Part shown: positions 33,539 through 42,654 of the stretch, piece after piece
How the letters are laid out: each line of letters opens with the position of its first letter
Numbering within the stretch: position 1 is the first letter of the stretch
Source: Breoghania corrubedonensis
Lineage (GTDB): Bacteria; Pseudomonadota; Alphaproteobacteria; Rhizobiales; Stappiaceae
Reading direction: 5' to 3'
DNA: 64,000 nucleotides
Assembly: GCF_003053845.1 (NCBI RefSeq)
Contig: NZ_QAYG01000001.1
Coordinates: forward strand, 936,078-1,000,077
Made by a program: the position numbers and the translations under genes
The notes under the pieces: model-generated
What the model was told of the DNA's origin: nothing
The model's database searches: none
The model's input: only the letters and a program-made list of their open reading frames with translations

Positions 33539-34663
33539 GTGAGCGGCGCGGCATCGGCGGGACCGCTTGCCGGGCTGAAAGTGGTGGAATTTGCCGCCAT
33601 CGGCCCGGTCCCGTTCGCGGCGATGGTGCTGTCGGATCTGGGCGCCGAAATCGTGCGCATCGACAGGCCCGGCGCAACGACGACGGACCCTCGCGACATC
33701 ACTTGCCGGGGACGCTCAGCCCGTCTTGGGCTCGATTTGAAGAACGCCGACGACGTGGCGCTCGCTCGCCAGCTCATCGCGAAGGCCGACGTGCTGCTGG
33801 AAGGCTTCCGCCCCGGCGTGCTGGAACGTCTTGGCCTCGCCCCCGCCGATCTGATGGTTGATAATCCGGGTCTCATCGTCACGCGGGTGACGGGCTGGGG
33901 TCAGGATGGACCGCTCAGCCCCCGCGCTGGCCACGACCTCACCTATATCGCGCTTTCCGGAGCGCTGCATGCCATTGGGCCGGCGGATCACCCGATCCCT
34001 CCGCTCAATCTTGTGGGTGACTATGGCGGCGGCGGTATGCTGGCGCTGGTGGGACTTCTGTCGGCGCTGTTTGAACGCGCGCAGTCGGGCCGGGGGCAGG
34101 TGGTCGATGCCGCCATGACGGATGGCTCATCCCTGCTGATGGCGTTCGTCTACGGGCTGAAGGCGATGGGTCAATGGCAGGACGTGCGCGAGACCAACAT
34201 GCTGGATGGCGCCGCGCATTTCTACACGACCTATCGCTGCCGGGACGGACGTTTCCTCGCGGTCGGCCCCATCGAGCCGCAGTTCCATGCAACCTTCGCG
34301 AAGATCATGGGCGTGGAGGATTTCGGCCCCGACCAGTACGACACCACACGCTGGAGCGAACGGCGGGATCGCCTGCGGGAGATCTTCCTCACGCGCGACC
34401 GCGACGACTGGGTCGCGGCCTTCGACGGAACGGACGCCTGTGTGGCACCGGTTCTGGCTATGGAAGAGGTGCGTCATCATCCGCACAACGCGGCGCGGGG
34501 GACGTTTGCCGAGGTGGACGGTGTGGTCCAGCCCGCCGCTGCCCCACGCTTCGACCGTACACCGGGAGCGATCAAGGCGGCGGGAGAACGGGAAACGGAG
34601 GACGTGCTTTCCGGCTGGGGCGTTGATGCAACGCTTGTGGAGACGCTTGCCGGAAAGGGATAG
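33539..34663 (+). CDS. CaiB/BaiF-family CoA-transferase (alpha-methylacyl-CoA racemase-like)
   Basis: This class III CoA-transferase-family protein is about 374 residues. It has the N-terminal LAGLKVVEFAAIGPVPFAAMVLSDLGAEIVRIDRPG, the DLKNADDVALARQLIAKADVLLEGFRPG segment, VTGWGQDGPLSPRAGHDLTYIALSGALHAIG, and the catalytic Asp in GRGQVVDAAMTDG. The short length and the IDRPG motif favour the alpha-methylacyl-CoA racemase branch over CoA transfer. The start is GTG (33539), with GGGG 8 nt before; a TTG two codons earlier is possible. It could take part in branched-chain acyl-CoA or sterol-like substrate degradation; its neighbours give no further clue. Confidence 0.88.
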   Translation: MSGAASAGPLAGLKVVEFAAIGPVPFAAMVLSDLGAEIVRIDRPGATTTDPRDITCRGRSARLGLDLKNADDVALARQLIAKADVLLEGFRPGVLERLGLAPADLMVDNPGLIVTRVTGWGQDGPLSPRAGHDLTYIALSGALHAIGPADHPIPPLNLVGDYGGGGMLALVGLLSALFERAQSGRGQVVDAAMTDGSSLLMAFVYGLKAMGQWQDVRETNMLDGAAHFYTTYRCRDGRFLAVGPIEPQFHATFAKIMGVEDFGPDQYDTTRWSERRDRLREIFLTRDRDDWVAAFDGTDACVAPVLAMEEVRHHPHNAARGTFAEVDGVVQPAAAPRFDRTPGAIKAAGERETEDVLSGWGVDATLVETLAGKG

Positions 34664-34726
34664 GAGGGCAAGCGCGCGGCACTCACGGTGTGTGCGAAAG
34701 CACCCTCACGCGATGGGAAGGCGCGT

Positions 34727-35086
34727 CTATTTCAGGTCCCCGGCGGCCAGCGCGATTTCCCAGGCCGTGAGATCGAATCCGAGCAGACGGCGACCGTCGG
34801 CTTCCAGGATCGGGCGCTTGATGATGGAAGGTTCGGCGAGCATCAGTGCTATCGCCGCCTCTTCGTTGGCCGTCGCCTCCTTCACCTCATCGGGCTGCTT
34901 GCGCCAGGTCGTGCCGCGGGTGTTGAGGATCTTTTCCCAGCCGAATTCCGCCACCTGAGCACGAAGGGCCGCTTCGTCGACGCCCTTCTTCTTGTAGTCG
35001 TGGAATTCGTAGTCGACGTTCGCCTCCGCCAGAAAGCGTCGAGCCTTCTTCACCGTGTCGCAGTTGGCGATGCCGTAAAGCTTCAT
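34727..35086 (-). CDS. Spx/ArsC-family (YffB-like) thioredoxin-fold protein
   Basis: The 119-residue protein has the ArsC/Spx fold: MKLYGIANCDTVKKARRFL with a single active-site-like Cys, WEKILNTRGTTWRK, and the C-terminal PSIIKRPILEADGRRLLGFD, where the Arg-Pro pair is typical. The YffB subgroup resembles arsenate reductases but usually lacks proven arsenate activity; a glutathione- or thiol-dependent reductase role is possible. An AGGAG site precedes the ATG at 35086. No ars genes are near. Confidence 0.88.
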   Translation of the reverse strand: MKLYGIANCDTVKKARRFLAEANVDYEFHDYKKKGVDEAALRAQVAEFGWEKILNTRGTTWRKQPDEVKEATANEEAAIALMLAEPSIIKRPILEADGRRLLGFDLTAWEIALAAGDLK

Positions 35087-35176
35087 GGGGGTCTCCTGTG
35101 CGTGGCGTTCGGGGGGCCAGATAAAGACGAATCGAGCGCATGGGGCAAGCCGCATGCGCCGGCCGAGGGACAGCGA

Positions 35177-35205
35177 TTGACAATTGCCGTCGGGATGCCT
35201 ATCTC
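35177..35205 (+). promoter_or_regulatory. Possible sigma-70 promoter for the glyoxalase-related gene
   Basis: TTGACA (35177-35182), 17-bp spacer, TATCTC (35200-35205), reading toward the gene at 35368. The -35 box is perfect and the -10 box only partial, and the leader would be about 155 nt. It is a suggestion from sequence only. Confidence 0.35.
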
Positions 35206-35367
35206 CGCGACCGGGTGGAAGGCCCCTGCCGCTCGCGGGATCCGTCAGGATCATGGTGAAGCCCTTCCCGAATTTCGTTCCGCCGCCGGTCCTGTCCGAG
35301 AACGCGGTGCGACGGCAATGCGAGCCCCGTCCCTTCAGCCGCACATTCGGATGAGAAGAGGCTTGCG

Positions 35368-35847
35368 ATGAACAAAACCACCCTCCCAACCCTTGACGAC
35401 GCCAAGCGCCAGGCGAAACGCCTGCGCGGCGATCTTGCCGCTTCCGGCACCGACCTTTCCCACGGCCGGGCGCTGGAACTCATCGCCCACCAGCATGGCT
35501 ACCGGGACTGGAACACGTTCCATGCCGCCATCGGCAACGGGCCGCCGCCAGAAGCCGTGCTTTCTCCCGAACGCACGGGAAGTCCGGTCCAGGTCGGCGA
35601 GAGCGTACGCGGCACCTATCTCGGCCAGCCGTTTTCCGGTTCTATCGTCTCGGTCCACATGCTTGGGCGGACGGATGGCGCAGCCACCCGCTACCGGGTC
35701 GAGGTCGATTTCGACGAACCCGTTGACGTCGTCACCTTCGACAGCTTCTCGTCGTTCAGAAAACGGGTGAACGCGACGCTGGACAGCAATGGGGTAACGG
35801 CGGCCAGAACCTCCAACGGCGAACCGCACATGCGGCTCGTCAGGTAG
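35368..35847 (+). CDS. Small glyoxalase-superfamily-related protein
   Basis: The 159-residue cytoplasmic protein has an N-terminal segment LDDAKRQAKRLRGDLAASGTDLSHGRALELIAHQHGYRDWNTFHAA (about 8-53), the motif set of the Glyoxalase-related domain (Glyoxalase_8 type), in which LSH..ALELIA...GYRDWNT is the hallmark. The C-terminal half is beta-rich (GTYLGQPFSGSIVSVHMLG, RYRVEVDFDEPVDVVTFDSF) and has no catalytic residues I can name. Function is unknown; it may bind a small molecule or another protein. Confidence 0.75.
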   Translation: MNKTTLPTLDDAKRQAKRLRGDLAASGTDLSHGRALELIAHQHGYRDWNTFHAAIGNGPPPEAVLSPERTGSPVQVGESVRGTYLGQPFSGSIVSVHMLGRTDGAATRYRVEVDFDEPVDVVTFDSFSSFRKRVNATLDSNGVTAARTSNGEPHMRLVR

Positions 35848-35854
35848 AAGACCT

Positions 35855-35884
35855 GTCCGACCCGCCTCTTTCGGCGGGACGGAC
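35855..35884. terminator. Stem-loop after the glyoxalase-related gene
   Basis: GTCCG-A-CCCGCC (35855-35866) pairs with GGCGGG-A-CGGAC (35873-35884), with one A-A mismatch and loop TCTTTC. It lies 8 bp after the stop codon and between convergent genes. There is no strong U-tract, so terminator function is probable but not certain. Confidence 0.55.
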
Positions 35885-36002
35885 CGACGCCCAGCGCTGC
35901 GTGAGGGGGCACGGGATCGCCCACATCCAAGGCGGTCCAACTTCCCCTCACCTCCGCCCTCCTGCCATCGAAGAGAGGGCGGAAAGCGCGCCACACGCGT
36001 CT

Positions 36003-37076
36003 TCAATCCTCGCAAGTGCCCGTGCTTTCGCGCTCCACGAGCCGTGGCGTGATGACCACACGATCAGCCTCGATCGGTTCGCCGGCAACCTGGGCAAGGA
36101 TCATCTCGGCGGCACGCGCGCCAATCTCGCCCGCGCCGTTGTTCACCGTGCTGAGCGACGGGGTCGCGGTGGCGGCATCAAGCGTGTCGTCATACCCGAT
36201 AACCGCGATATCGCGTCCGGCCTCGCTGCCGTGCCGGCGCAGCGCCTCGATGAGGCCGCGCGCCACCATGTCGTTGAAACACATCACCGCCGTGGGTCGG
36301 GGCTTGCGGTCGAGCACGAGCCCCACTGCCTCGAAGCCCTGAGCACGCGTCATCATTTCCGGTTCATAGAGCTGGGCGCCGGGGTCGATCCCCACCTCGC
36401 GGAGCGCCCTGACCCAGCCTTCGTGCCGATCGCGGCCGGTCGAGGATCCTCGCCGGCCGCCCAGAAACGCGATGTCACGGTGACCGGCGGCGATCAGATA
36501 GCGCACGGCCTCCAGCGTGCCGGCGATATCGTCGCCGCGCACCACCGGCGCGCGGGCGCCTTCCACATCGCGACAGATCAGCGTGACCGGCAGGCCGGCA
36601 TCGACGAGCCGATTGATTTCCGCCGGATCCGTACCAACCGAGGGACACAGCACAAGTCCGTCGGCCCGGTGCTGCAACAGCGCCTGAACGAAGGTGCGCT
36701 GGCGTTCCACGTCGTCGCGGTGATTGCAGATGAAGACGATCTGGTCGTTTTCACCGAGCGTGTCTTCCAGGGCACCGAAGATCTCGGCGAAATAGGGATT
36801 GAGAATGTCATGGACAGCGACGCCGACCACGTTGGAACGCGCGGTTCTCAAGGCTGCGGCGGAGCGGTTGTAGATATAGCCGGCGGCCTCTGCCTCCCGC
36901 TTCACCCGCTCGCGCGTTGCCTGCGCCACCAGCGGAGAGTTGCGCAGGGCAAGAGAGATCGTGGCGGTGGACACGCCCAACTGCTCGGCCAGATGGCTGA
37001 GCGTCAGCCGTTTGCGGCGGCTTGCGCCTTCCGCAATGGCAGGCCGGACTTTGGGGCGCGTTCGGTGATCGTCCAT
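36003..37076 (-). CDS. LacI-family transcriptional regulator
   Basis: The LacI/GalR-type repressor has the N-terminal helix-turn-helix LTLSHLAEQLGVSTATISLALRNSPLVAQATRERV, the hinge helix AGYIYNRSAAALRTARSNVVGV, and a periplasmic-binding-protein-like sensor (about 80-350, with VRGDDIAGTLEAVRYLIAAGHRDIAFLGG and PTAVMCFNDMVARGLIEALRRHG). The start is uncertain: ATGs at 37076, 37094 and 37130 are all in frame and none has a clear ribosome site. The effector is probably a sugar or nucleoside-like compound. No sugar operon is adjacent, so its targets are elsewhere, apart from possible autoregulation. Confidence 0.88.
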   Translation of the reverse strand: MDDHRTRPKVRPAIAEGASRRKRLTLSHLAEQLGVSTATISLALRNSPLVAQATRERVKREAEAAGYIYNRSAAALRTARSNVVGVAVHDILNPYFAEIFGALEDTLGENDQIVFICNHRDDVERQRTFVQALLQHRADGLVLCPSVGTDPAEINRLVDAGLPVTLICRDVEGARAPVVRGDDIAGTLEAVRYLIAAGHRDIAFLGGRRGSSTGRDRHEGWVRALREVGIDPGAQLYEPEMMTRAQGFEAVGLVLDRKPRPTAVMCFNDMVARGLIEALRRHGSEAGRDIAVIGYDDTLDAATATPSLSTVNNGAGEIGARAAEMILAQVAGEPIEADRVVITPRLVERESTGTCED

Positions 37077-37136
37077 CTCGGCTCGGAATGTCATTGCGGA
37101 ATTGGGATTCAAGCCTTCCCGGCCCCGCATTTCAAT

Positions 37137-37146
37137 GACAATTGTC
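37137..37146. promoter_or_regulatory. Palindrome GACAATTGTC upstream of the LacI-type gene
   Basis: A perfect 10-bp palindrome about 60 bp upstream of the chosen start. LacI-family regulators bind palindromes and often control themselves, so this may be an autoregulatory operator. The centre is AATT rather than the common CG. Confidence 0.3.
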
Positions 37147-37323
37147 GGGGCTTTGACGCTGGGGCACGGAAAAGCCGTCTTTCTTCAATGCGGTGACGGG
37201 AACCGCCCTGTCGCACGAGACAATATGCCGCTGACCTTACCTGCGGCGGTTCCTCATAACAGGGCACGGATGGCGATCACGCGGTGCCTGTCGTCAATAT
37301 GTGAGATCAATTGATACCCTTCC

Positions 37324-38310
37324 CTAGACTTCCGGGATGGGCGCGACGGGACGGTTGAGCTTGCGCTCGCGGTAGAGAAGGTAGAGGCCGGAGCCAACGA
37401 TGATCGAGGCGCCGAGAACCGTCGTGGCCCCGGGAATATCGGCAAAGACGATATAGCCGAGCCCGACCATCCAGACGATCTGGCTGTAGAAGAAGGGCGC
37501 CAGCACGGGGGCGGGCACGAGGGCGTGCGCCTTGGTGAGCAACCAGTGGCCGAGCCCGCCGTAAAGGCCCGTGGTCGCCAGCAGCGCCCACAGACCGGGG
37601 GTCGCCGGCGTTTCCCACACCATCACCATGGAGGGGGTCATGACGAGCATGGCGACGGCAGCGGAGATGATCAGCATCCCGTCGATCGATTCCGTTTCGG
37701 TCAGCAACCGGGTCGTCAGCGCATAGATCGCATAGGAGACCATCGCGGCGAGCGAGAAGCCGACCGCCCAGTGCAGTCCGCCGAGCCCCGGACGGGTCAC
37801 GACCAGCACGCCGCAAAAGCCGATCAGGATCGCGCTCCAGCGCCGCCGGCCGGCCCATTCGCCCAGAACGGGGCCCGCCAGCGCGGTGACCAGCAGCGGG
37901 CCGGCGAACATGATCGAGACGGTTTCGGACAGTTGCAGATGTTGCAGCGCCTGAAAATTGAAAAAGGTCGACCCCAACAGGCCGAAGGACCGCACGATCT
38001 GGAGAAACGGACGGCGCGTCCGGACGATGTGACGCCGCTTCCACAGCCGGAAGACGAAGATCGCCAGCACCAGATGAGTAGCGAAGCGAAACCAAACCAC
38101 CTCCAGCGGCGGCACATGCTGGCCAAGATATTTGGCCGTCGTGTCGAGGCAGGAAAACAGGGCCACCGCGGCGACGATCAGCAGAATGCCCGCCAACCGC
38201 GCCTTCAACTGTTCCGCCGTGAAATCCTGGGCCTTGTCGACATCGACGCCCACGCGCGCGGATCTCTGGGTCTCGCCCGTGGGGGCGGATCTCGGGGGTT
38301 CGCCCGTCAT
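37324..38310 (-). CDS. EamA/DMT-family membrane transporter
   Basis: The product is 328 residues from the ATG at 38310, with about ten membrane helices in two EamA halves (GILLIVAAVALFSCLDTTAKYLG to about 170, then VGFSLAAMVSYAIYAL to the end). The first half contains the WFRFATHLVLAIFVFRLW and LGSTFFNFQALQHLQLSETVSIMFAGPLLVTALAG segments usual in this family of metabolite exporters. The first 30 residues are a soluble tail with a tandem repeat (TGEPPRSAP-TGETQRSAR). Substrate unknown. A short gap separates it from the LacI-type regulator on the same strand, but a functional link is unproven. Confidence 0.85.
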   Translation of the reverse strand: MTGEPPRSAPTGETQRSARVGVDVDKAQDFTAEQLKARLAGILLIVAAVALFSCLDTTAKYLGQHVPPLEVVWFRFATHLVLAIFVFRLWKRRHIVRTRRPFLQIVRSFGLLGSTFFNFQALQHLQLSETVSIMFAGPLLVTALAGPVLGEWAGRRRWSAILIGFCGVLVVTRPGLGGLHWAVGFSLAAMVSYAIYALTTRLLTETESIDGMLIISAAVAMLVMTPSMVMVWETPATPGLWALLATTGLYGGLGHWLLTKAHALVPAPVLAPFFYSQIVWMVGLGYIVFADIPGATTVLGASIIVGSGLYLLYRERKLNRPVAPIPEV

Positions 38311-38559
38311 GGGGGTGGGGGTCCGTTGTCGCTGGAGGTATGGAGTCTTCGTGCGTCCACGGCTCTGAGGCCGCTTGAATTCGCAAAGTAAAGCAGCCAC
38401 GCCGTCGCTGCCATTGTGGCATACGCATGGCTGAACTCGCCAGACCCGCATCTGGCACATACGCCAGGCCGGCAAGGGCCTCGCAACGGCGCAGGAGGAA
38501 CACGCCACCCCTCTCCTGCGAAGAGAGGGATGGCGGGTACATGGTCAGGTCTTGACGCT

Positions 38560-39561
38560 TCAGATATCGAAGCCGTTCTGTGCCGCGAGGTTCTTCAGCG
38601 ACGTCCCGGGGCGTGCTCCGACATGGCCGATGACCTCGGCCGCCGCCATGCAGCCCAGTTCCGCGCAGCGCGGCAACTCGTAGCCACGTGCGAGACCGAA
38701 GAGGAAACCTGCGGCATAGAGATCGCCGGCGCCCGTCAGGTCCACCACCTCATCGACCGGATTTGCCCGCACCTGATAGGTTTCCTCGCGCGTGACCGTC
38801 AGCGAGCCCTTTTCGGAAAGCGTGACGGTCGCGAGCTGCGCGTCCTCGCGAACCGCGTCGATCGCGGCATTGATGTCGGAGGTCTCGTAGAGCGCCTTCA
38901 ACTCGTGCTCGTTGGCGAAGACGATATCGACGGCCCCGTTGCGCACCAGTTCCCGGAACTCGCCCCGGAAGCGATCGACACAGAAACTGTCGGAGAGCGT
39001 CAGCGCTGTCTTGCGATCGGCGGCGTGGGCAAGATCCATCGCCCGGCGGAACGCTTCCTTGGCGGCCGGCGGATCCCACAGGTAGCCTTCCATGTAGGTG
39101 ATGGCCGAGCGGGAAACGAGATCGGCGTCGATGTCGTCGGGGCCGAGTTCGGTGCAGGCGCCCAGATACGTGTTCATGGTGCGCTCGCCGTCGGGCGTGA
39201 TCAGGATCATGGAACGGGCGGTCGGATTGCCGCCCTTGAGCGGCGCGGTGGAGAAATGGGCGCCGATGCCGCGCATGTCGTGCGCATAGGCCTCGCCCAG
39301 CTCGTCGTCGGCGATCTTGCCGATATAGGCGGCCTTGCCGCCCAGCGAGGCGATGCCGGCGATGGTGTTGCCGGCGCTGCCGCCCGACATCCGGGTGGCC
39401 GAGCCCATCTTGCCGTAAAGACGTTCCGCCTCGGCGGTGTCGACAAGGCGCATGGAGCCTTTCACCAGCTTCTCGGAGACGAGAAAGTCGGATTCGACAT
39501 GGGCGAAGACGTCGGCGATGGCATTGCCGATGCCGAGAACGTCGTAGGTCAGATCGGTCAT
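38560..39561 (-). CDS. PfkB-family carbohydrate/nucleoside kinase (adenosine kinase-like)
   Basis: The 333-residue ribokinase-fold enzyme has an N-terminal YDVLGIGNAIADVFAHV, the substrate-lid region MSGGSAGNTIAGIASLGGKAAYIGKI, and the C-terminal anion hole and catalytic Asp in DLTGAGDLYAAGFLFGLARG. The first motif and length fit the adenosine kinase group common in alphaproteobacteria, which salvages adenosine to AMP. Ribokinase or a sugar kinase remains possible. It is upstream of, but not clearly co-transcribed with, neighbouring genes. Confidence 0.9.
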   Translation of the reverse strand: MTDLTYDVLGIGNAIADVFAHVESDFLVSEKLVKGSMRLVDTAEAERLYGKMGSATRMSGGSAGNTIAGIASLGGKAAYIGKIADDELGEAYAHDMRGIGAHFSTAPLKGGNPTARSMILITPDGERTMNTYLGACTELGPDDIDADLVSRSAITYMEGYLWDPPAAKEAFRRAMDLAHAADRKTALTLSDSFCVDRFRGEFRELVRNGAVDIVFANEHELKALYETSDINAAIDAVREDAQLATVTLSEKGSLTVTREETYQVRANPVDEVVDLTGAGDLYAAGFLFGLARGYELPRCAELGCMAAAEVIGHVGARPGTSLKNLAAQNGFDI

Positions 39562-39643
39562 TCAGATGTCCGTTGGTTGATGGTCGGAAGGATGAAGCCG
39601 CGTTGAAGGTTCCTGTCGGTGCCGGTGCCGCGCGCGCCGCGTG

Positions 39644-40534
39644 CTACACACCGGGTGTCGGCCTGAGCGCGCGGTTTGCCTCCGGCTCGCGGATCTTCTC
39701 GCGGAAGGGGCTGGCGCGATAGACGCCCAGCATCTTGAATTCGGCACAGAAGAACTTCAGCTCCTCAAGCGCCAGGGCCACGTTGCGCTCGTCCGGGTGG
39801 CCCTCGATATCCGCGTAGAACATGGAGGCGAAGAACTGGCCTTCAAGCTGGTAGCTCTCCAGCTTCGTCATGTTGACGTTGTTCGTCGCGAATCCGCCGA
39901 GCGCCTTGTAAAGAGCGGCCGGCACGTTGCGCACGCGGAAGATGATGGTGGTGATGACGGGTTGGCCGTTGTCGGCGGCTCGCATGTCGTCACGCGCAAG
40001 GATCAGGAAACGGGTGGTGTTGTGGGCCGCATCCTCCACGTCGCGTGCGAGGATTTCCAGCCCGTAGGCCTCGGCCGCGAGATCCGGCGCGATGGCCGCC
40101 GCGGTGAGGTCGTTGCGTTCCGCGATCTGACGGGCGGAGCCGGCGGTATCGGCGCCGACCACGGCGGTCAGGCCGAGCCGGCGAATCATCTTGCGGCACT
40201 GACCAAGCGCCATGATGTGGCTCTGCACGCTCTTCAGCCCCTCGATGGTGGCGCCCGGAGGCGCCATCAGCTGGAAGCGGATCGGCATGAAATACTCGCC
40301 GATGATGTGCATGGACGAACGCGGCAGGAGATGGTGGATGTCGGCCACCCGGCCGGCGACCGAATTCTCCACCGGGATCATGCCGAGTTCGGCCTCGCCC
40401 GATTCCAGCGCGTGGAAGCAGTCCTCGAAGGTCGCGCAAGGCACCGATTCGTAGTCGGGATAGACGTCTCGGCAGGCCATGTGCGAATTCGCACCCGGCT
40501 CGCCCTGGAACACGATCTTCTTCATGCTCGACAT
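39644..40534 (-). CDS. pheA: Prephenate dehydratase
   Basis: The monofunctional dehydratase converts prephenate to phenylpyruvate in phenylalanine synthesis. The 296 residues comprise a catalytic domain (about 5-185: IVFQGEPGANSHMA, GMIPVENSVAGRVADIHHLL, with the TTRFLIL motif near 215) and a C-terminal ACT domain (about 225-285) containing LESYQLEGQFFASMFYADIEGH, the phenylalanine-sensing region. The start is set at 40534 (MSSMKKIVF), with 40525 as alternative. It is next to kdsB and cycM, an order conserved in Hyphomicrobiales. Feedback inhibition by phenylalanine is expected from the ACT domain. Confidence 0.94.
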   Translation of the reverse strand: MSSMKKIVFQGEPGANSHMACRDVYPDYESVPCATFEDCFHALESGEAELGMIPVENSVAGRVADIHHLLPRSSMHIIGEYFMPIRFQLMAPPGATIEGLKSVQSHIMALGQCRKMIRRLGLTAVVGADTAGSARQIAERNDLTAAAIAPDLAAEAYGLEILARDVEDAAHNTTRFLILARDDMRAADNGQPVITTIIFRVRNVPAALYKALGGFATNNVNMTKLESYQLEGQFFASMFYADIEGHPDERNVALALEELKFFCAEFKMLGVYRASPFREKIREPEANRALRPTPGV

Positions 40535-40592
40535 TTCTGGCTTGATCCTCGAGGTCTTCTTGTCTTGTCGTTCTTGTATAAGGCCTTTTCTT

Positions 40593-41372
40593 TCAGGCCT
40601 TTTCGGATGCCGTTTCCATTCGGGCGAAGGCGGCACGCACGCGCTCCAGATCCTGGGGCGTGTTGACGTCCATCGGCGTCGCGGGAACCAGACTCACGTC
40701 GATGCGCATGCCCGCCTCCAGCGCGCGAAGCTGTTCCAGCTTCTCGCGCATTTCAAGCGGAGATGGCGGCATGGCGACAAAACGTTCAAGCGCCGCGCGG
40801 CGCCACGCATAGACGCCGATGTGCTGGAAGAGCGGCCCTTCGCCTGTCGGGGCGGTGGCGCGGGTGAAATAGAGTGCGCGGTGACGACCGCCGGACAGCG
40901 GCGTCGTGACCGCCTTGACGAAACTCGGATCGATGCGCCCGCTCTCGTCGTGGATCTCGGTCATGATCGTGCCGATATCCACGGCGTCATCGGTGAGAGG
41001 ATCGAGTGCGGCGGCGAGCGAAGCCGGATCGATCAGCGGCACGTCGCCCTGCAGATTGAGAATGATGTCGCAATCGGGATCGGCCTTGTTGACCGCCTCG
41101 CGCACGCGGTCGGAGCCCGACGCGTGATCCTTGCTGGTCATGACGGCACGTCCGCCGGCGGCTTCCACGACGGCGCAGATGCGGGCGTCGTCGGCGGCTA
41201 CGACGACGGGGCCGAGATCCGCTTCGCGGGCGCGGTCGAGGACCTGCACGATCATCGGCTTTCCAGCGATATCAGCGAGGGGCTTGTCAGGCAGGCGGGA
41301 GGAGGCCATGCGCGCCGGAATCACCACGAGAACGCGTGGGCGGCGGCGGGAAGAACCAGTGGAAGCGGACAT
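40593..41372 (-). CDS. kdsB: 3-deoxy-manno-octulosonate cytidylyltransferase (CMP-KDO synthetase)
   Basis: The enzyme activates KDO with CTP for lipopolysaccharide inner-core synthesis. The 259-residue product has the nucleotidyltransferase start [28 protein letters not shown], the metal/sugar region [25 protein letters not shown], and the C-terminal [16 protein letters not shown] and [13 protein letters not shown]. The ATG at 41372 is preferred over an upstream TTG. pheA lies 58 bp downstream and the cytochrome gene is divergent. Confidence 0.95.
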   Translation of the reverse strand: MSASTGSSRRRPRVLVVIPARMASSRLPDKPLADIAGKPMIVQVLDRAREADLGPVVVAADDARICAVVEAAGGRAVMTSKDHASGSDRVREAVNKADPDCDIILNLQGDVPLIDPASLAAALDPLTDDAVDIGTIMTEIHDESGRIDPSFVKAVTTPLSGGRHRALYFTRATAPTGEGPLFQHIGVYAWRRAALERFVAMPPSPLEMREKLEQLRALEAGMRIDVSLVPATPMDVNTPQDLERVRAAFARMETASEKA

Positions 41373-41760
41373 CAAGAAAAATGCTCCTGGATCGACGCGG
41401 GCCTGTCAGGTCTTGCGGAGCCGGGCTCAGCGGCATCGATCGGGTTCATGGTCTTGGAACGGCGGCGCCACGGCCCGGATCCCAAGCCGGACCCGAAGCT
41501 CGTGCTCGGATCGGGCCCCGGTTCCCTGGGGCGGACGCGCTGCTCCGGCGTGCGGGCGTCTGATGAAGCGGATCGCTGCGGCAGGGAGGTCGTTGCCGGG
41601 CGCTCCCGCTCTTGTACCAATGACGCAGGAACTGGTTGTTTTATACCTATGGACAGCGACGTCAAAAAATTTGTAGTTTCCGGCGACTTTGGGAAAAAGT
41701 GCTGACAGGGACGGGGAGGGTTGCTGCCGGTCGTCTCCTGCCAGCAAGTCAAGCGGAGAA
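41373..41760. other. 388-bp divergent region between kdsB and the cytochrome c gene
   Basis: No gene is supported. The kdsB side (to about 41600) is GC-rich with nothing recognisable. The cytochrome side is AT-richer (TTGTTTTATACCTATGG around 41635-41652 and CAAAAAATTTGTAG around 41664-41678) and probably contains the promoters, but no clear -35/-10 pair stands out. Confidence 0.55.
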
Positions 41761-42399
41761 ATGGCCGACATGGATAGCTTCGAGCTGAACAAGATCGCCG
41801 GGGCGGTGCTGCTCTCCCTTCTCGTCATTATGGCGCTGGGGGTCTCCTCCGACATCATCTTCGACAGCCATGCGCCGGAGACGCCAGGCTATCCGATCGA
41901 AGTGGCTTCGGCAGATGGCGCAGGGGAAGCTTCGCAATCTGCCGAAGCGGAAGCTCCGAAGTCGCTGGCACAGCGGCTGGCGGAAGCGGACGCGGGAGCG
42001 GGCGAGAAGGTCTCCAAAAAATGCCAGGCCTGCCATTCGTTTGACCAGGGCGGAGCGAACAAGGTCGGCCCGAACCTGTGGGGCGTGGTCGGCCGCAAGC
42101 CTGCCAGCCACGAAGGGTTCAAGTATTCCGCCGCCATGCAGGCCTTCGCGCAGGAGCACGCGGAATGGACCTTCGAGCAGATTGACGAGTTCGTCACCAA
42201 GCCGAAGGATCACATTCCCGGCACGGCGATGGCGTTCGCGGGGCTTTCCAAGCCCGATGACCGCGCCAACCTGATCGTTTATCTGCATACGCTGGACGAG
42301 AACCCGTTGCCGTTGCCGGAGCCGGAAGCCGCGGCACCAGCCGATTCGGGAGGCGTGAGCGAGGCGCCGGCGGAAGACGCCGCTCCGGCCAATCAGTAG
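41761..42399 (+). CDS. cycM: Membrane-anchored cytochrome c (CycM/cytochrome c552 type)
   Basis: The 212-residue cytochrome c has an uncleaved N-terminal signal anchor (LNKIAGAVLLSLLVIMALGVSSDIIF, about 8-33), an acidic/Ala-rich linker, and one class I cytochrome domain (about 75-185). Haem is attached at CQACH and the axial Met lies in PGTAMAFAGL. A Pro/Ala/Glu-rich tail follows. CycM proteins shuttle electrons between the bc1 complex and aa3 oxidase in rhizobia. The ATG at 41761 has CGGAG 4-8 nt upstream. A clear terminator follows the gene. Confidence 0.93.
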   Translation: MADMDSFELNKIAGAVLLSLLVIMALGVSSDIIFDSHAPETPGYPIEVASADGAGEASQSAEAEAPKSLAQRLAEADAGAGEKVSKKCQACHSFDQGGANKVGPNLWGVVGRKPASHEGFKYSAAMQAFAQEHAEWTFEQIDEFVTKPKDHIPGTAMAFAGLSKPDDRANLIVYLHTLDENPLPLPEPEAAAPADSGGVSEAPAEDAAPANQ

Positions 42400-42427
42400 G
42401 CACAGCACACGATCGTTGACCTTTGTG

Positions 42428-42460
42428 AAAAGGCCGGACCCGTACGGGTTCGGCCTTTTT
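42428..42460 (+). terminator. Rho-independent terminator after cycM
   Basis: AAAAGGCCGGACCCG (42428-42442), loop TA, CGGGTTCGGCCTTTT (42445-42459) and a final T at 42460 form a 15-bp stem with one G-U pair, with A and U tracts on both sides. It is a textbook intrinsic terminator 28 bp past the stop, potentially bidirectional. Confidence 0.9.
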
Positions 42461-42654
42461 CGCGGGAGCGTTGTGGAGAAGGACTGCGTTCGGGATGCGG
42501 GATGAGAAATCCATCGCGCGGGACGCGGGTACGCCCCCGCCGCCGACACGATCCCAACATATGAAATCTTCGTAATTTGCGAAGCTTGCCCAATCATGGC
42601 CTAGTAGTCTGATAACACTGAGCCGGCGATTCACCTTCAAGCTGCCGAGGATCG

